This document shows, piece after piece, positions 42,223-50,250 of a stretch of DNA of 64,000 bases. Within the stretch, counting starts at the first letter, position 1; the number at the start of each line of letters is the position of its first letter. The stretch comes from Myxococcales bacterium (GTDB lineage Bacteria > Myxococcota > B64-G9): assembly GCA_012798435.1 (NCBI GenBank), contig JAAZNF010000028.1, forward strand, positions 97,256 to 161,255. Direction: 5' to 3'. A model generated the notes under the pieces. That model worked only from the letters and a program-made list of their open reading frames with translations, was not told where the DNA came from and searched no databases. The translations under genes were made by a program, and so were the position numbers.

Positions 42223-42575
42223 GGCGAGTCTCCCTTGTCTCCGGTGACTTGCACCAGGTCGAGCTCCTTGCCCGACACGATCTCGGAAAGCGCCTTGCCG
42301 CAGCGGGGGCAGAAGAAGGCGAATTGCTCCACCCGCACGATGCGCCGGCAGGTGCGGCAGCGGGCCTTGAGCGGGACGCTCTCGATCTCGAGCGTCGCCC
42401 CTTCGGCGAGCGTGCCGCGGCTCATCACCGTAAAAGCCTCCTGCATGAGCTCCGGCACCACGGCGCGCATCTCGCCCGCGCGCACGGAAAGCCCGGTGAC
42501 CCGCACCAGGCGGTTCTCCTCGGCGGTGCGCTGGACGATCGCCAGCAGCTCCTCGATGATGGACGTCTCGTGCAC
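42219..42575 (-). CDS. hypA: Hydrogenase nickel metallochaperone HypA
   Basis: The GTG at 42575, after GGGAGGCCGC, gives the start M-H-E-T, and the His after the initiator is a nickel ligand in HypA. The zinc site is CRTC and CPRC. The 118-residue length is normal. It is the first gene of a tightly overlapping hypABFCD run. No hydrogenase structural subunit, protease or sensor is encoded in the window. Confidence 0.97.
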   Translation of the reverse strand: MHETSIIEELLAIVQRTAEENRLVRVTGLSVRAGEMRAVVPELMQEAFTVMSRGTLAEGATLEIESVPLKARCRTCRRIVRVEQFAFFCPRCGKALSEIVSGKELDLVQVTGDKGDSP

Positions 42576-42717
42576 GCGGCCTCCCGGCAGGCGCCGGCGC
42601 GGAAATCTACCCTCCAAGGCACCGCGTGTAAAGCGTGCCGATTGACAAAACCGCTCGTCCCTGTCATCGGTAGTCTGGGCCGACCGGGCGTTCCGGCGGC
42701 CACACCGCGAGGTATGC

Positions 42718-43578
42718 ATGGGCACCGACCGCTTGCAGCTATGCGACCTTCCCAAGCTCAAGGAAAAAAAGCAGCCCATCGTCATGGTGACGGCCTACGA
42801 CTACCCCACCGGGCGCCTGGCCGACGAGGCGGGCGTGGATTGCGTGCTGGTGGGCGACAGCCTGTCGAACGTGGTGCTGGGCTACCCGGACACCGTGCCG
42901 GTCACCATGGACGAGATGCTGCACCACGTGAAGGCCGTGACCCGCGCGGTGCGCCGGGCGGTGGTGATCGCCGACATGCCGTTCCTCTCCTTCCAGGTCT
43001 CGCCCGAGCGCGCCATCGACAACGCCGGGCGCTTCCTCAAGGAAGGCCTGGCCCAGGCGGTCAAGGTCGAGGGCGGCGGGACGCTGGTGCCGACGGTGGC
43101 GGCCATGGTCCGCGCCGGCATCCCCACCGTGGGGCACCTGGGGCTCACCCCGCAGACCGCCGCGCTGCTGGGTGGCTATCACGTCCAGGGAAAGACCGGC
43201 CGGGCCGCGCACGCCATCCTGGAGGACGCCTGGCGTCTTCAGGAGGCGGGGATCTCGCTCCTGGTCCTGGAGTGCGTGCCCGACCGGCTGGCCGGACGCA
43301 TCGCCTCGGAGCTTTCGGTGCCGGTGATCGGCATCGGGGCCGGGACCGGCTGCGACGGCCAGGTGCTGGTGTTCCACGATCTCCTGGGCATCACCTTCGG
43401 GTTCGCCCCGCGTTTTCTCAAGACCTTCGCCGAGGCCGGTCGCGTCATGCGCGAGGGACTGGCGGCCTACGCCCGCGAGGTGCGGGAGCGCACCTTCCCG
43501 GCGCCTGAGCACGCCTTCCCCATCTCGGACGAGGAGTGGGCGCGCTTCGAGCGCGAACCCGGCAGGGACCGGCCATGA
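42718..43578 (+). CDS. panB: Ketopantoate hydroxymethyltransferase
   Basis: PanB makes ketopantoate from 2-oxoisovalerate and methylene-tetrahydrofolate, the first step to pantothenate and CoA. The 286-residue protein has VTAYDYPTGRLADEAG, VGDSLSNVVLGY, VKVEGG and a C-terminal IGIGAGTGCDGQVLVFHD, all family motifs with metal and substrate residues. GAGGT precedes the ATG. Its stop overlaps the folD start (ATGA). FolD supplies the one-carbon folate pool PanB uses, so the coupling makes metabolic sense. Confidence 0.98.
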   Translation: MGTDRLQLCDLPKLKEKKQPIVMVTAYDYPTGRLADEAGVDCVLVGDSLSNVVLGYPDTVPVTMDEMLHHVKAVTRAVRRAVVIADMPFLSFQVSPERAIDNAGRFLKEGLAQAVKVEGGGTLVPTVAAMVRAGIPTVGHLGLTPQTAALLGGYHVQGKTGRAAHAILEDAWRLQEAGISLLVLECVPDRLAGRIASELSVPVIGIGAGTGCDGQVLVFHDLLGITFGFAPRFLKTFAEAGRVMREGLAAYAREVRERTFPAPEHAFPISDEEWARFEREPGRDRP

Positions 43579-44468
43579 GCGCCCGCATCCTGTCAGGGAC
43601 GGAGATCGCCGCGCAGGTCCGCGCGGAACTTTCCGGCCGGGCGGAGGCCCTGGCCACCACCCTGGGCCGGCCGCCGGGGCTGGCGGTGGTGCTGGTGGGC
43701 GACAACCCCGCCTCGCGCTCGTACGTCACCGGCAAGCGCAAGGCATGCAATGAGATCGGGGTGCGCACCTTCGATTTCGACCTCCCCGCCGCGACCAGCA
43801 TGGACGAGCTCCGCTCGCTCCTCGAACGCCTCAATTCGGACGGCGCGGTGGACGGCATCCTGGTCCAGCTTCCGCTGCCCGCCCACCTCGACGAGCGGGC
43901 GGCCATCGAGCATATCCGGCCGGAGAAGGACGTGGACGGCATCCACCCCGAGAACGCCGGCCGGCTGCTGCGCGGCGAGGACGGCTTCGTGCCATGCACC
44001 CCGCTCGGCGTGGTCGAGTTGCTCCGGCGGAGCCACATCTCCACCCGCGGCGCGCACGTGGTCATCGTGGGCAGGGGCCAGCTGGTGGGCCGGCCGTTGT
44101 CGTGCCTTATGCTGCGAAAGGGCGAGGGCGGCGACGCCACGGTCACGGTGTGCCACTCGGCCACACCGGACCTGGCGCGTTTCACCCGAGACGCCGACAT
44201 CCTGGTGGCGGCGGCGGGCCGGCCCCGCGTGGTCACCGCCCACATGGTTCGGGAAGGTGCCGTGGTGATCGACGTGGGCGTGAACCGCGTCGGCACCACC
44301 GCTTCCGGCAAGGCCAGGCTGTGCGGCGACGTGGACTTTGCGCCCGTGGCCGAGAAGGCCGCCGCCATCACCCCGGTCCCCGGCGGGGTCGGCCCCATGA
44401 CCATCGCCATGCTGCTCTCGAACACTTTGCGCGCCGCGGAGCGCGCCCGTTCCAGTACACCGACCTGA
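43575..44468 (+). CDS. folD: Bifunctional methylene-THF dehydrogenase/cyclohydrolase
   Basis: FolD interconverts 5,10-methylene-THF and 10-formyl-THF. The 297-residue protein has the catalytic YVTGKRKA with its Lys, DGILVQLPLP, PCTPLGVVELL and GRGQLVGRPLSCL, the NADP-binding loop (commonly GRSxxVGxP). The end has TPVPGGVGPMTIAML. It begins with the ATGA overlap to panB and is followed after 10 bases by the histidine kinase gene, so the kinase may be transcribed from the panB promoter. Confidence 0.98.
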   Translation: MSARILSGTEIAAQVRAELSGRAEALATTLGRPPGLAVVLVGDNPASRSYVTGKRKACNEIGVRTFDFDLPAATSMDELRSLLERLNSDGAVDGILVQLPLPAHLDERAAIEHIRPEKDVDGIHPENAGRLLRGEDGFVPCTPLGVVELLRRSHISTRGAHVVIVGRGQLVGRPLSCLMLRKGEGGDATVTVCHSATPDLARFTRDADILVAAAGRPRVVTAHMVREGAVVIDVGVNRVGTTASGKARLCGDVDFAPVAEKAAAITPVPGGVGPMTIAMLLSNTLRAAERARSSTPT

Positions 44469-44478
44469 CGGGAACCTC

Positions 44479-46140
44479 ATGGCATCCTCGATACGGCCAG
44501 CGCGGGCCATCCGCCTCGTTCTGTTGCTGGAAGCCGTGCTGGGCGTGGTGGTCCTCTCCTGGTCGCTGCTCGACCAAGAGCGCACCGAGCGGGATCTGGA
44601 CCGGTTGCAGCGGACCCACGTCGACCTCACGGTGAAGCTGATCGCGGACGGCCTGGGCCACGCCACGGCCTCCATGGACGCGATCTTCGAATTCGCCGAG
44701 GAGGAGCTGGCCATCCGGCTGCAGTGGCTGGCGAACCTCGCCATGCAGGATATCGGTGATTCCGACCTGGCGGCGCTGGGTCTTCAGCTCTACCTGCGCG
44801 AGATGCCAGACACGGAGCCGGAGGCCGTCCTGGCTCCGCAGCTTCGGGAGCGGCAGCCTGTCGTGCTCGAGCGACTGCGGCGGCTTCCCCGCGAAGAACC
44901 GCTCAGCGAGTCGCTGCTCGCCGAGGAGAACTTGCTGTGCGCCTCGGCGCCGCTTCCCACGGGCCGCGCCGTCGCCTGCCGGTCGGCCGAAATCTTCCGC
45001 CGCATCCAGCAAGAGGCCAGTTTGGGCCACTGGATGCGCGAGGTGGCCGCATCTCCGGTGCGCTACGTCCAGGTCCAGGACGCAGAAGGCATCCTGGCGG
45101 CCGCGGGAGAGCTCGGCGCTCAGCCCGCCTGGGAGGACGATCCGCTGCTTTCGGACACCCTGCGCTCGGGCGCGCCTTTCTACCGCGCGCTATCGCTGCC
45201 GGATGGCGAGCTTTTCGAGGGATTGAGCGCGATGGAGCTTCCCGATGGCAGCCAGGCCGTGCTGCGGGTCGGGCTCGATGCCAACCCGGTGGCCGGCATG
45301 CGCCACAGCGTGCGCCGCCGTCACCTGTCCCTGCTGGCAGCGGTGTTCGTCCTGCTGATGGGCACGCTGGTTGCCGGGTGGCGGCTCTCCGCCCGTGACC
45401 GGCGCCTGCAGGCGTTGGAAGAGGCCGCCGCCGAGCGCGAGCGCGAACGCCAGCGCTGGCAGTCGCTGGGCCAGATGGCCGCCGGCGTGGCCCACGAGGT
45501 GCGAAACCCGCTGAACACCGCGCGCATGGCCGCGCAGCGCATCGAGCGGGAGTTCACGGTCCCCGACGGCGAGCGCGAGGAGTTCCGCGAGCTGTGCCGG
45601 GTGCTGCTCGCCGAGTGCGACCGCATCGGCCGGGTGATCGAGGAGTTCCTGGATCTCAGCCGGCCGCTCTCGCTGAACCCAGCGCCGGTGCGAGCGGAGG
45701 ACTTCGAACCGGCGCTCTTCGCCGGCGCCCGGCTGCGCGCCGCCGAGGAGAAGAAGACGCTCCTCATCCAGACCGGCGACCTCCGGCCGGGGCGCTTCGA
45801 TCTGCCGCGGTTGCGCCAGATCGCCGACAACCTCATCGGCAACGCGCTGGACGCCACGCCACCCGGCAAGGCGGTGCGGGTCGCGCTGCGCTCCGAGGGC
45901 GAGCGGCTCTGGCTCTCCGTGGAGGACGAGGGCCCGGGGATGGGGCCGGAGCTGCTCGAGCGCATCCGCCAGCCCTTCACCTCCACCAAGGCCCGCGGGC
46001 TGGGCATGGGGCTGTTCGTGTGCCGCCGGCTGGCCGAGGCGCACGGCGGCGACCTCTCCATCGAGAGCCAGCCGGGCCAGGGCACACGCATCGAGGTTCG
46101 GGTCACCTCGCTGCCGGCCCCGGACGAGGCCAAGGAGTGA
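44479..46140 (+). CDS. NtrB-like sensor histidine kinase
   Basis: The 553-residue protein has membrane helices at ~11-31 and ~285-305 with a periplasmic sensor of ~250 residues between, then a charged linker (EEAAAERERERQRWQ). The H-box GVAHEVRNPLNT puts the phosphorylated His at 339. N-box IADNLIGNALDA and G-boxes DEGPGMG and GLGMGLF complete the ATPase domain. The sensor has no recognised fold and contains few Cys or His, so no ligand can be named. Its stop is three bases before the start of the sigma54 regulator, its obvious partner. Confidence 0.95.
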   Translation: MASSIRPARAIRLVLLLEAVLGVVVLSWSLLDQERTERDLDRLQRTHVDLTVKLIADGLGHATASMDAIFEFAEEELAIRLQWLANLAMQDIGDSDLAALGLQLYLREMPDTEPEAVLAPQLRERQPVVLERLRRLPREEPLSESLLAEENLLCASAPLPTGRAVACRSAEIFRRIQQEASLGHWMREVAASPVRYVQVQDAEGILAAAGELGAQPAWEDDPLLSDTLRSGAPFYRALSLPDGELFEGLSAMELPDGSQAVLRVGLDANPVAGMRHSVRRRHLSLLAAVFVLLMGTLVAGWRLSARDRRLQALEEAAAERERERQRWQSLGQMAAGVAHEVRNPLNTARMAAQRIEREFTVPDGEREEFRELCRVLLAECDRIGRVIEEFLDLSRPLSLNPAPVRAEDFEPALFAGARLRAAEEKKTLLIQTGDLRPGRFDLPRLRQIADNLIGNALDATPPGKAVRVALRSEGERLWLSVEDEGPGMGPELLERIRQPFTSTKARGLGMGLFVCRRLAEAHGGDLSIESQPGQGTRIEVRVTSLPAPDEAKE

Positions 46141-46143
46141 TGC

Positions 46144-47508
46144 ATGTCGGAGTACTCCCTACTCGTTGTGGAAGACGACGCCAACCAGCGAAAGACGCTC
46201 GCTGGCTTTCTGCGCAAGCGCGGCTACCGGGTCGCCGAGGCCGCCTCGGCCGAGGAGGCCGAGCGGGTGGCGCGCCTCTCCCCTCCCCACCTGCTCATCA
46301 CCGACCTTCGCCTCGGCGGCCCCACCGGCGTCGAACTGCTCAAGTCCCTCAAGGCGAACTTTCCCGACATGGAGGGGCTGGTGCTCACCGCCTACGGCAC
46401 CATCGCCGACGCGGTGGATGCCATGCGGGCCGGGGCCTACGACTTTTGCACCAAACCGCTCGATCTCGACCGGCTCGAGCTGCTCGTCACCAAGGCGCTG
46501 GAGCGCGTCTCGCTCCGGGACGAGAACCGCCGCCTGCGCCAGGCGACCCGGGAGGAGGCCTTTCGCACCCTGGTCGGAGAGTCTGCGGCCATGACTCGGG
46601 TGCGAGAGCTCGGGGCGCGGGTGGCCGAGAGCCGGGTGCCAGTGCTCATCCTGGGCGAATCCGGGACCGGCAAGGAGGTGCTGGCCCGCGCCATCCACCG
46701 CGCCTCGCCGCGCGCCGGCAAGGACTTCGTGGCGGTGAACTGCGCCGCCCTGCCCGAGAGCCTCATCGAGTCCGAGCTGTTCGGGCACAAGAAGGGTGCC
46801 TTCACCGGCGCCTCGTCCGACCGCCCGGGGCGCTTCGAGCTGGCCGAGGGAGGAACGCTGTTCCTCGACGAGGTGGGAGACATCCCGCTGCCGGTCCAGG
46901 TGAAACTTTTGCGGGTGCTCCAGTCCGGAACCTTCGAACGCCTCGGCGACACCCGGACCGTGCAGGCCGACGTGCGCCTGATCGCTGCCACCCACCGCGA
47001 CCTGGAGGCCAGGATCCGGGAGGGGCTGTTCCGGCAGGACCTGTACTACCGGCTCAACGTCATCTCCATCCCCATTCCGCCGCTGCGCGAGCGGCCGGAG
47101 GACATCCCGATCCTGGTGGAGCACCTGCTCAGAAAGCACCGCGATCTCGCCGGCGCTCCCGTGGAGGGGGTCGAGCCCGAGGTCATGGAGCGTCTACGGC
47201 GATTCCCCTTCCCCGGCAACACGCGCGAGCTTGAGAACTGGATCGAGCGCGCCCTGGTGCTGGCGGCGGGGCCACACCTCTCTCGCGCGGACTTCCCGGC
47301 ACAGCTCTTCGACGACACGCCGGCCGAAAACCCTGCGGACGCTTCACCCCGAGCCAGCGGCGGCCTTGACGATCAGGTGGCCGACCTCGAGCGCCGGCTC
47401 ATCCGCGAGGCCCTCGAGCGGGCGGACGGCAACCAGAGCGCGGCCGCCCGCGCCCTCGGCATCACCGAACGCGCCATTCGCTACAAGATGAAGAAGTACG
47501 GTCTGTAA
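46144..47508 (+). CDS. Sigma54-dependent response regulator (NtrC family)
   Basis: The 454-residue protein has a receiver with phosphoacceptor Asp54 (ITDLRLGG), an AAA+ domain with Walker A GESGTGKE, the sigma54-contact loop GAFTGA (218-223), and a Fis-type helix-turn-helix at the end ([20 protein letters not shown]). All parts needed to activate a sigma54 promoter are intact. A near-perfect sigma54 promoter lies 188 bases downstream of its stop, before a secreted protein gene. That operon is the clear candidate target. Confidence 0.97.
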   Translation: MSEYSLLVVEDDANQRKTLAGFLRKRGYRVAEAASAEEAERVARLSPPHLLITDLRLGGPTGVELLKSLKANFPDMEGLVLTAYGTIADAVDAMRAGAYDFCTKPLDLDRLELLVTKALERVSLRDENRRLRQATREEAFRTLVGESAAMTRVRELGARVAESRVPVLILGESGTGKEVLARAIHRASPRAGKDFVAVNCAALPESLIESELFGHKKGAFTGASSDRPGRFELAEGGTLFLDEVGDIPLPVQVKLLRVLQSGTFERLGDTRTVQADVRLIAATHRDLEARIREGLFRQDLYYRLNVISIPIPPLRERPEDIPILVEHLLRKHRDLAGAPVEGVEPEVMERLRRFPFPGNTRELENWIERALVLAAGPHLSRADFPAQLFDDTPAENPADASPRASGGLDDQVADLERRLIREALERADGNQSAAARALGITERAIRYKMKKYGL

Positions 47509-47655
47509 ACGCCGCGCGAACGCGGGGCCTGCACCGCCAGCGCGTTGGCGCACATCCTGGCACACGCACGCATTTCATCCGACCTCGACGTTTTCGTCGA
47601 ACCGCTCGTCGAACTCGACCATGTCGTCGAGCCGATGCCACCCTCTCCTGAAGAT

Positions 47656-47670
47656 AAAATCATTGATTTT
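47656..47670 (+). promoter_or_regulatory. Candidate upstream activator site
   Basis: A perfect inverted repeat AAAATCA-T-TGATTTT (7-bp arms, one-base centre) lies 26 bases before the -24 box. NtrC-type regulators bind such dyads, usually 80-150 bases upstream, so this one is close. It is AT-rich in a GC-rich region. Confidence 0.5.
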
Positions 47671-47696
47671 CATATAGATAAGTCAAGCCTGACCGG

Positions 47697-47712
47697 TGGC
47701 ACGCTGCTTGCT
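47697..47712 (+). promoter_or_regulatory. Sigma54 (-24/-12) promoter
   Basis: TGGCACG-CTGC-TTGCT matches the sigma54 consensus TGGCACG-N4-TTGC(A/T) at every fixed position. The predicted transcript start near 47724 leaves a leader of about 39 bases to the ATG at 47763. It directly follows a sigma54 activator gene. Confidence 0.93.
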
Positions 47713-47762
47713 GACTCCCAAGCAGGTAACAACACCGGCCCTTGCCGGAAAAGGAGGCAGTC

Positions 47763-48311
47763 ATGTTGTGGAAGCTCTCGATCGCGACAGTGGCCCTGAT
47801 GTTCCTCTCGTCCATTGCGCTGGCCCAGGAAGCAGACAAGACCAAGACCCAGAAACGCGACCAGGTCCGGCAAGAAAAGACCGTGGAGAAGCAGGCCGGC
47901 GACGCCCAGGGTGACACGGTCCGCACCCGGACCCAGGCGCGCGAGCGCAAGCAGCTTCGGGACGGCAGCGGCCAGGGCGGCCAGCCCGCGCAGGGCGGCC
48001 AGGGCTCGAGCGATGGCTCGAACTACGTAGGCGCCAACGACGTGGGCCAGACCGACATTGGCGGCGACGACGGCAGCGCGGCCTCCGGCCAGAAGAAGCG
48101 CGGCCAGCACCGCAACCGGTACCGCTACCGCCACCAGAACCAGGCCGGTAATGGCCCCGGCGCGGGCTCGGGCGCTGGGATGGGCTCCGGCCGCGGCTTC
48201 GGCCAGGGCTTCGTGGACGCGAACGGCGACGGCATCTGCGACCACAGACAGGGCGGCTCTGGCTCCGGCAGCGGCTCGGGGACTGGCACTCGCGGCTCGG
48301 TTGGGCAATAA
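47763..48311 (+). CDS. Secreted Gly/Gln-rich protein with a DxNGDGxCD motif
   Basis: The ATG at 47763 follows AAGGAGGCAGTC; the frame's earlier ATG at 47742 is inside the leader. A signal peptide (MFLSSIALAQ) is followed by a very polar Lys/Arg/Gln/Gly region of low complexity, with RNRYRYRHQNQ and repeated GSGSGSG. Near the end GFVDANGDGICDHRQG matches a calcium-binding DxNGDG loop. The 182-residue protein looks intrinsically disordered and sticky, perhaps binding metal, RNA or surface polymer. It is the first gene under the sigma54 promoter, so the product is made on signal from the kinase. Confidence 0.8.
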   Translation: MLWKLSIATVALMFLSSIALAQEADKTKTQKRDQVRQEKTVEKQAGDAQGDTVRTRTQARERKQLRDGSGQGGQPAQGGQGSSDGSNYVGANDVGQTDIGGDDGSAASGQKKRGQHRNRYRYRHQNQAGNGPGAGSGAGMGSGRGFGQGFVDANGDGICDHRQGGSGSGSGSGTGTRGSVGQ

Positions 48312-48321
48312 TAGTGGCAGG

Positions 48322-48360
48322 AGGCGGGTGAGGGCCCGAAAGCCCTCACCCGGCTTTTTT
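48322..48360 (+). terminator. Terminator or attenuator between the two DxDGD genes
   Basis: GCGGGTGAGGGC pairs with GCCCTCACCCGGC around CGAAA and is followed by six T. The next ATG is only two bases beyond the T run. Most transcripts should end here, so the two downstream genes depend on read-through or another promoter. Confidence 0.85.
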
Positions 48361-48361
48361 C

Positions 48362-48679
48362 ATGTTTCGATCGCTCTCCATACCGTTCCTTCTCGCGTTC
48401 GCCCTCCTCGCCTCGCCATTCGCCCTGGGCCAAACCTCGGACACGCCGAAGGAACCGCAAGCCGCCAGCGAAGCCACTCCCCCGGCGCAGCCTCCAAAGA
48501 ACAACGCGCCGAAGACGGGAAGCGACGGCGAGGCCTTCGTAGATCGCGATGGCGACGGCATCCATGACGGCAAGGAGCACCGCTTCCGCAAGCAGCGGCA
48601 TGGAAAGCGAAACAGGGACAACGAGGATGGCTCGTTCCAGCACCAGTACCGCAACCGCAAAGGAAAATCCGGCTCGTAA
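48362..48679 (+). CDS. Small secreted protein with a DxDGDGxxD motif
   Basis: The 105-residue protein begins with a signal peptide (LLASPFALGQ), then a Pro/Ala/Glu linker and AFVDRDGDGIHDGKEHRF, the same loop as FVDANGDGICDH of the upstream gene. A basic tail KQRHGKRNRD and QHQYRNRKGK completes it. It looks like a shortened paralogue of the upstream product. No ribosome site can be seen, since the ATG directly follows the terminator T run, so translation may be weak or leaderless. Confidence 0.7.
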   Translation: MFRSLSIPFLLAFALLASPFALGQTSDTPKEPQAASEATPPAQPPKNNAPKTGSDGEAFVDRDGDGIHDGKEHRFRKQRHGKRNRDNEDGSFQHQYRNRKGKSGS

Positions 48680-48713
48680 GCTCGCTCTCTCCAACCAGAA
48701 TCAGGGTATCCAT

Positions 48714-49862
48714 ATGAGAACCGCACTCCTTGCGCATCATCGCGCGCGCGACCGCCGGTGGGGAGCTTTCCTGGCAGCGTTCCCGCTGATGGCGCTTTCG
48801 CTCAGCCTCCCGTCCCGCGCTGCCGATTTCTCGGGCGGGCTCTCGCTCGACTCGACCTATACCTCCAACATCTTCCTGGATGCCTCGCACGAGTGGGACG
48901 TGGTGTTGCGGCCCCAGGCCGAGCTGGGCCTAGACTTCGCCGACACCTGGTCCGTCGGCTACACCGGCGAGGCCAACGTCTTCGCCGAGCACCCCAAGCT
49001 CTTCTCTCACTTCCACGAGGTGTACCTGTTCTACAACCCCGCCTGGGGCGAGGACGGCGAGAACGAGTTCACCAGCGAGGTCCGCCTGCAGACGCTCCTC
49101 AACACCAGGAGCTTTCGCGACATCAACCTGCTGCACCCGGCCTGGCTCAACAAGCTGGAGCTCCAGCCGCAAAAATGGCTTCGGGCCGAGTTCAGCCTGG
49201 ACACCTCGTATTTGTGGTTCTTCGAGGACAGCTCCTCGAGCTCGATCGACGTGTGGGCCCGGGCCAGGCTCTCGTTCCAGCTTCCCAGCCGCACCAGCAT
49301 CTCTCCGCTGCTGCGTTACGGCCTGCGCTGGCTCACCCAGCCGCTATCCACCACCACCGGCGAGCCCGACCGGCTGGACCAGCAGCTCGTCATCGGGCTG
49401 CAGCTGGGCCAGGGATTGTGGGAGGGCGCGGGGTTGCAGGTGCAGGGAAGCTTCCTTCCCGACCTGGGCACCTCGGCGCTCCTCTCGCAGAAGTTGGCCC
49501 AGGCCCAGTTCGTGTACCTGGGCGAGGAGTTTCTGTATTCCGGCTGGCAGGCCGCGCTCGCGCTGCGGCAGGTGATCGGCGTGAGCTGGATGTTCGAGGC
49601 CGGCTGCGCCTTCGAGCGGCGGACCTACTCTGGCTGGCCGGCGCTGGACGCCAGTGGCGCCAGCATCGGCGAGGACCGGACGGACACCCGCGTCATCCCG
49701 CGCCTTAGCGTCCAGTACCGCTGGCGGGCCGAGAAAGACGGCGCGACTATCTCCGACTTCGGCGTGGACCTCGACGCCGCCTGGATGCTCCAGGGCTCGA
49801 ACAGCGACTGGTACGACACCGACGCCATGTTCGTCGCGCTCTCTCTGAACCTCGGCTTCTGA
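48714..49862 (+). CDS. Outer-membrane beta-barrel protein
   Basis: The ATG at 48714 gives a 382-residue protein with a signal peptide (SLPSRAAD). The mature part shows amphipathic strands with aromatic girdles, such as FSGGLSLDSTYTSNIFLDAS, WSVGYTGEANVF and WRAEKDGATISDFGVDLDAAW, and it ends ALSLNLGF with the C-terminal Phe used by the BAM machinery. It resembles barrel proteins reported near myxobacterial and geobacterial exported proteins. It may anchor or export the two DxDGD proteins. It follows the small gene by 34 bases and ends the sigma54 operon. Confidence 0.8.
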   Translation: MRTALLAHHRARDRRWGAFLAAFPLMALSLSLPSRAADFSGGLSLDSTYTSNIFLDASHEWDVVLRPQAELGLDFADTWSVGYTGEANVFAEHPKLFSHFHEVYLFYNPAWGEDGENEFTSEVRLQTLLNTRSFRDINLLHPAWLNKLELQPQKWLRAEFSLDTSYLWFFEDSSSSSIDVWARARLSFQLPSRTSISPLLRYGLRWLTQPLSTTTGEPDRLDQQLVIGLQLGQGLWEGAGLQVQGSFLPDLGTSALLSQKLAQAQFVYLGEEFLYSGWQAALALRQVIGVSWMFEAGCAFERRTYSGWPALDASGASIGEDRTDTRVIPRLSVQYRWRAEKDGATISDFGVDLDAAWMLQGSNSDWYDTDAMFVALSLNLGF

Positions 49863-49896
49863 CCCCACCGCAACCACCGCCTCATGAAAATACCGC

Positions 49897-50020
49897 CAGG
49901 GGGCTGCGCCCCCTTGAATCCCCCGAGAAAAACCTGCTGACAAGGAAAAGCTCAGAGAAAAGCCCGAAGAGAACCCGGAATAAACCTTCTACTAAGTAAA
50001 GGCCGGGAAAAAACCTCGGA
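49897..50020 (+). repeat. GC hairpin 3'-flank element, copy B, and associated repeats
   Basis: CAGGGGG/CCCCCTTG with the tail AATCCCCCGAGAA matches the element at 21385-21421 on the minus strand. It is followed by AAAAACCTGCTGACAAGG and by TAAACCTTCTACTAAGTAAAGG (49981-50001), two related units also seen at 20990-21062. The rest of 49863-50250 has no gene; 50145-50165 is a GC-rich patch. Confidence 0.55.
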
Positions 50021-50250
50021 GAAAACTCTGTTGAGATATTGAGCGCGGCGCGCCAGGCGAACAATTTCGCCGCAAACAGCTTACTCAAGGAGCGGCCCGT
50101 TTAACGCCGACCACCCCCGGCGCTGCTCGGGAGGACCCTGCGCGCCGGCGGGGGGCCCCCGCTCGGCTACGCGGCCGCCACGATACATCCAAGGCGGCGA
50201 CGCCGATGGGCAGCCGCGCCCTGTGTCACTCGAGCGCGGCGCGAAGGTTC

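Noticed and set aside
36068..42575. A full hydrogenase operon
   Set aside because: Only maturation genes are present; no large or small subunit motif was found in either direction.
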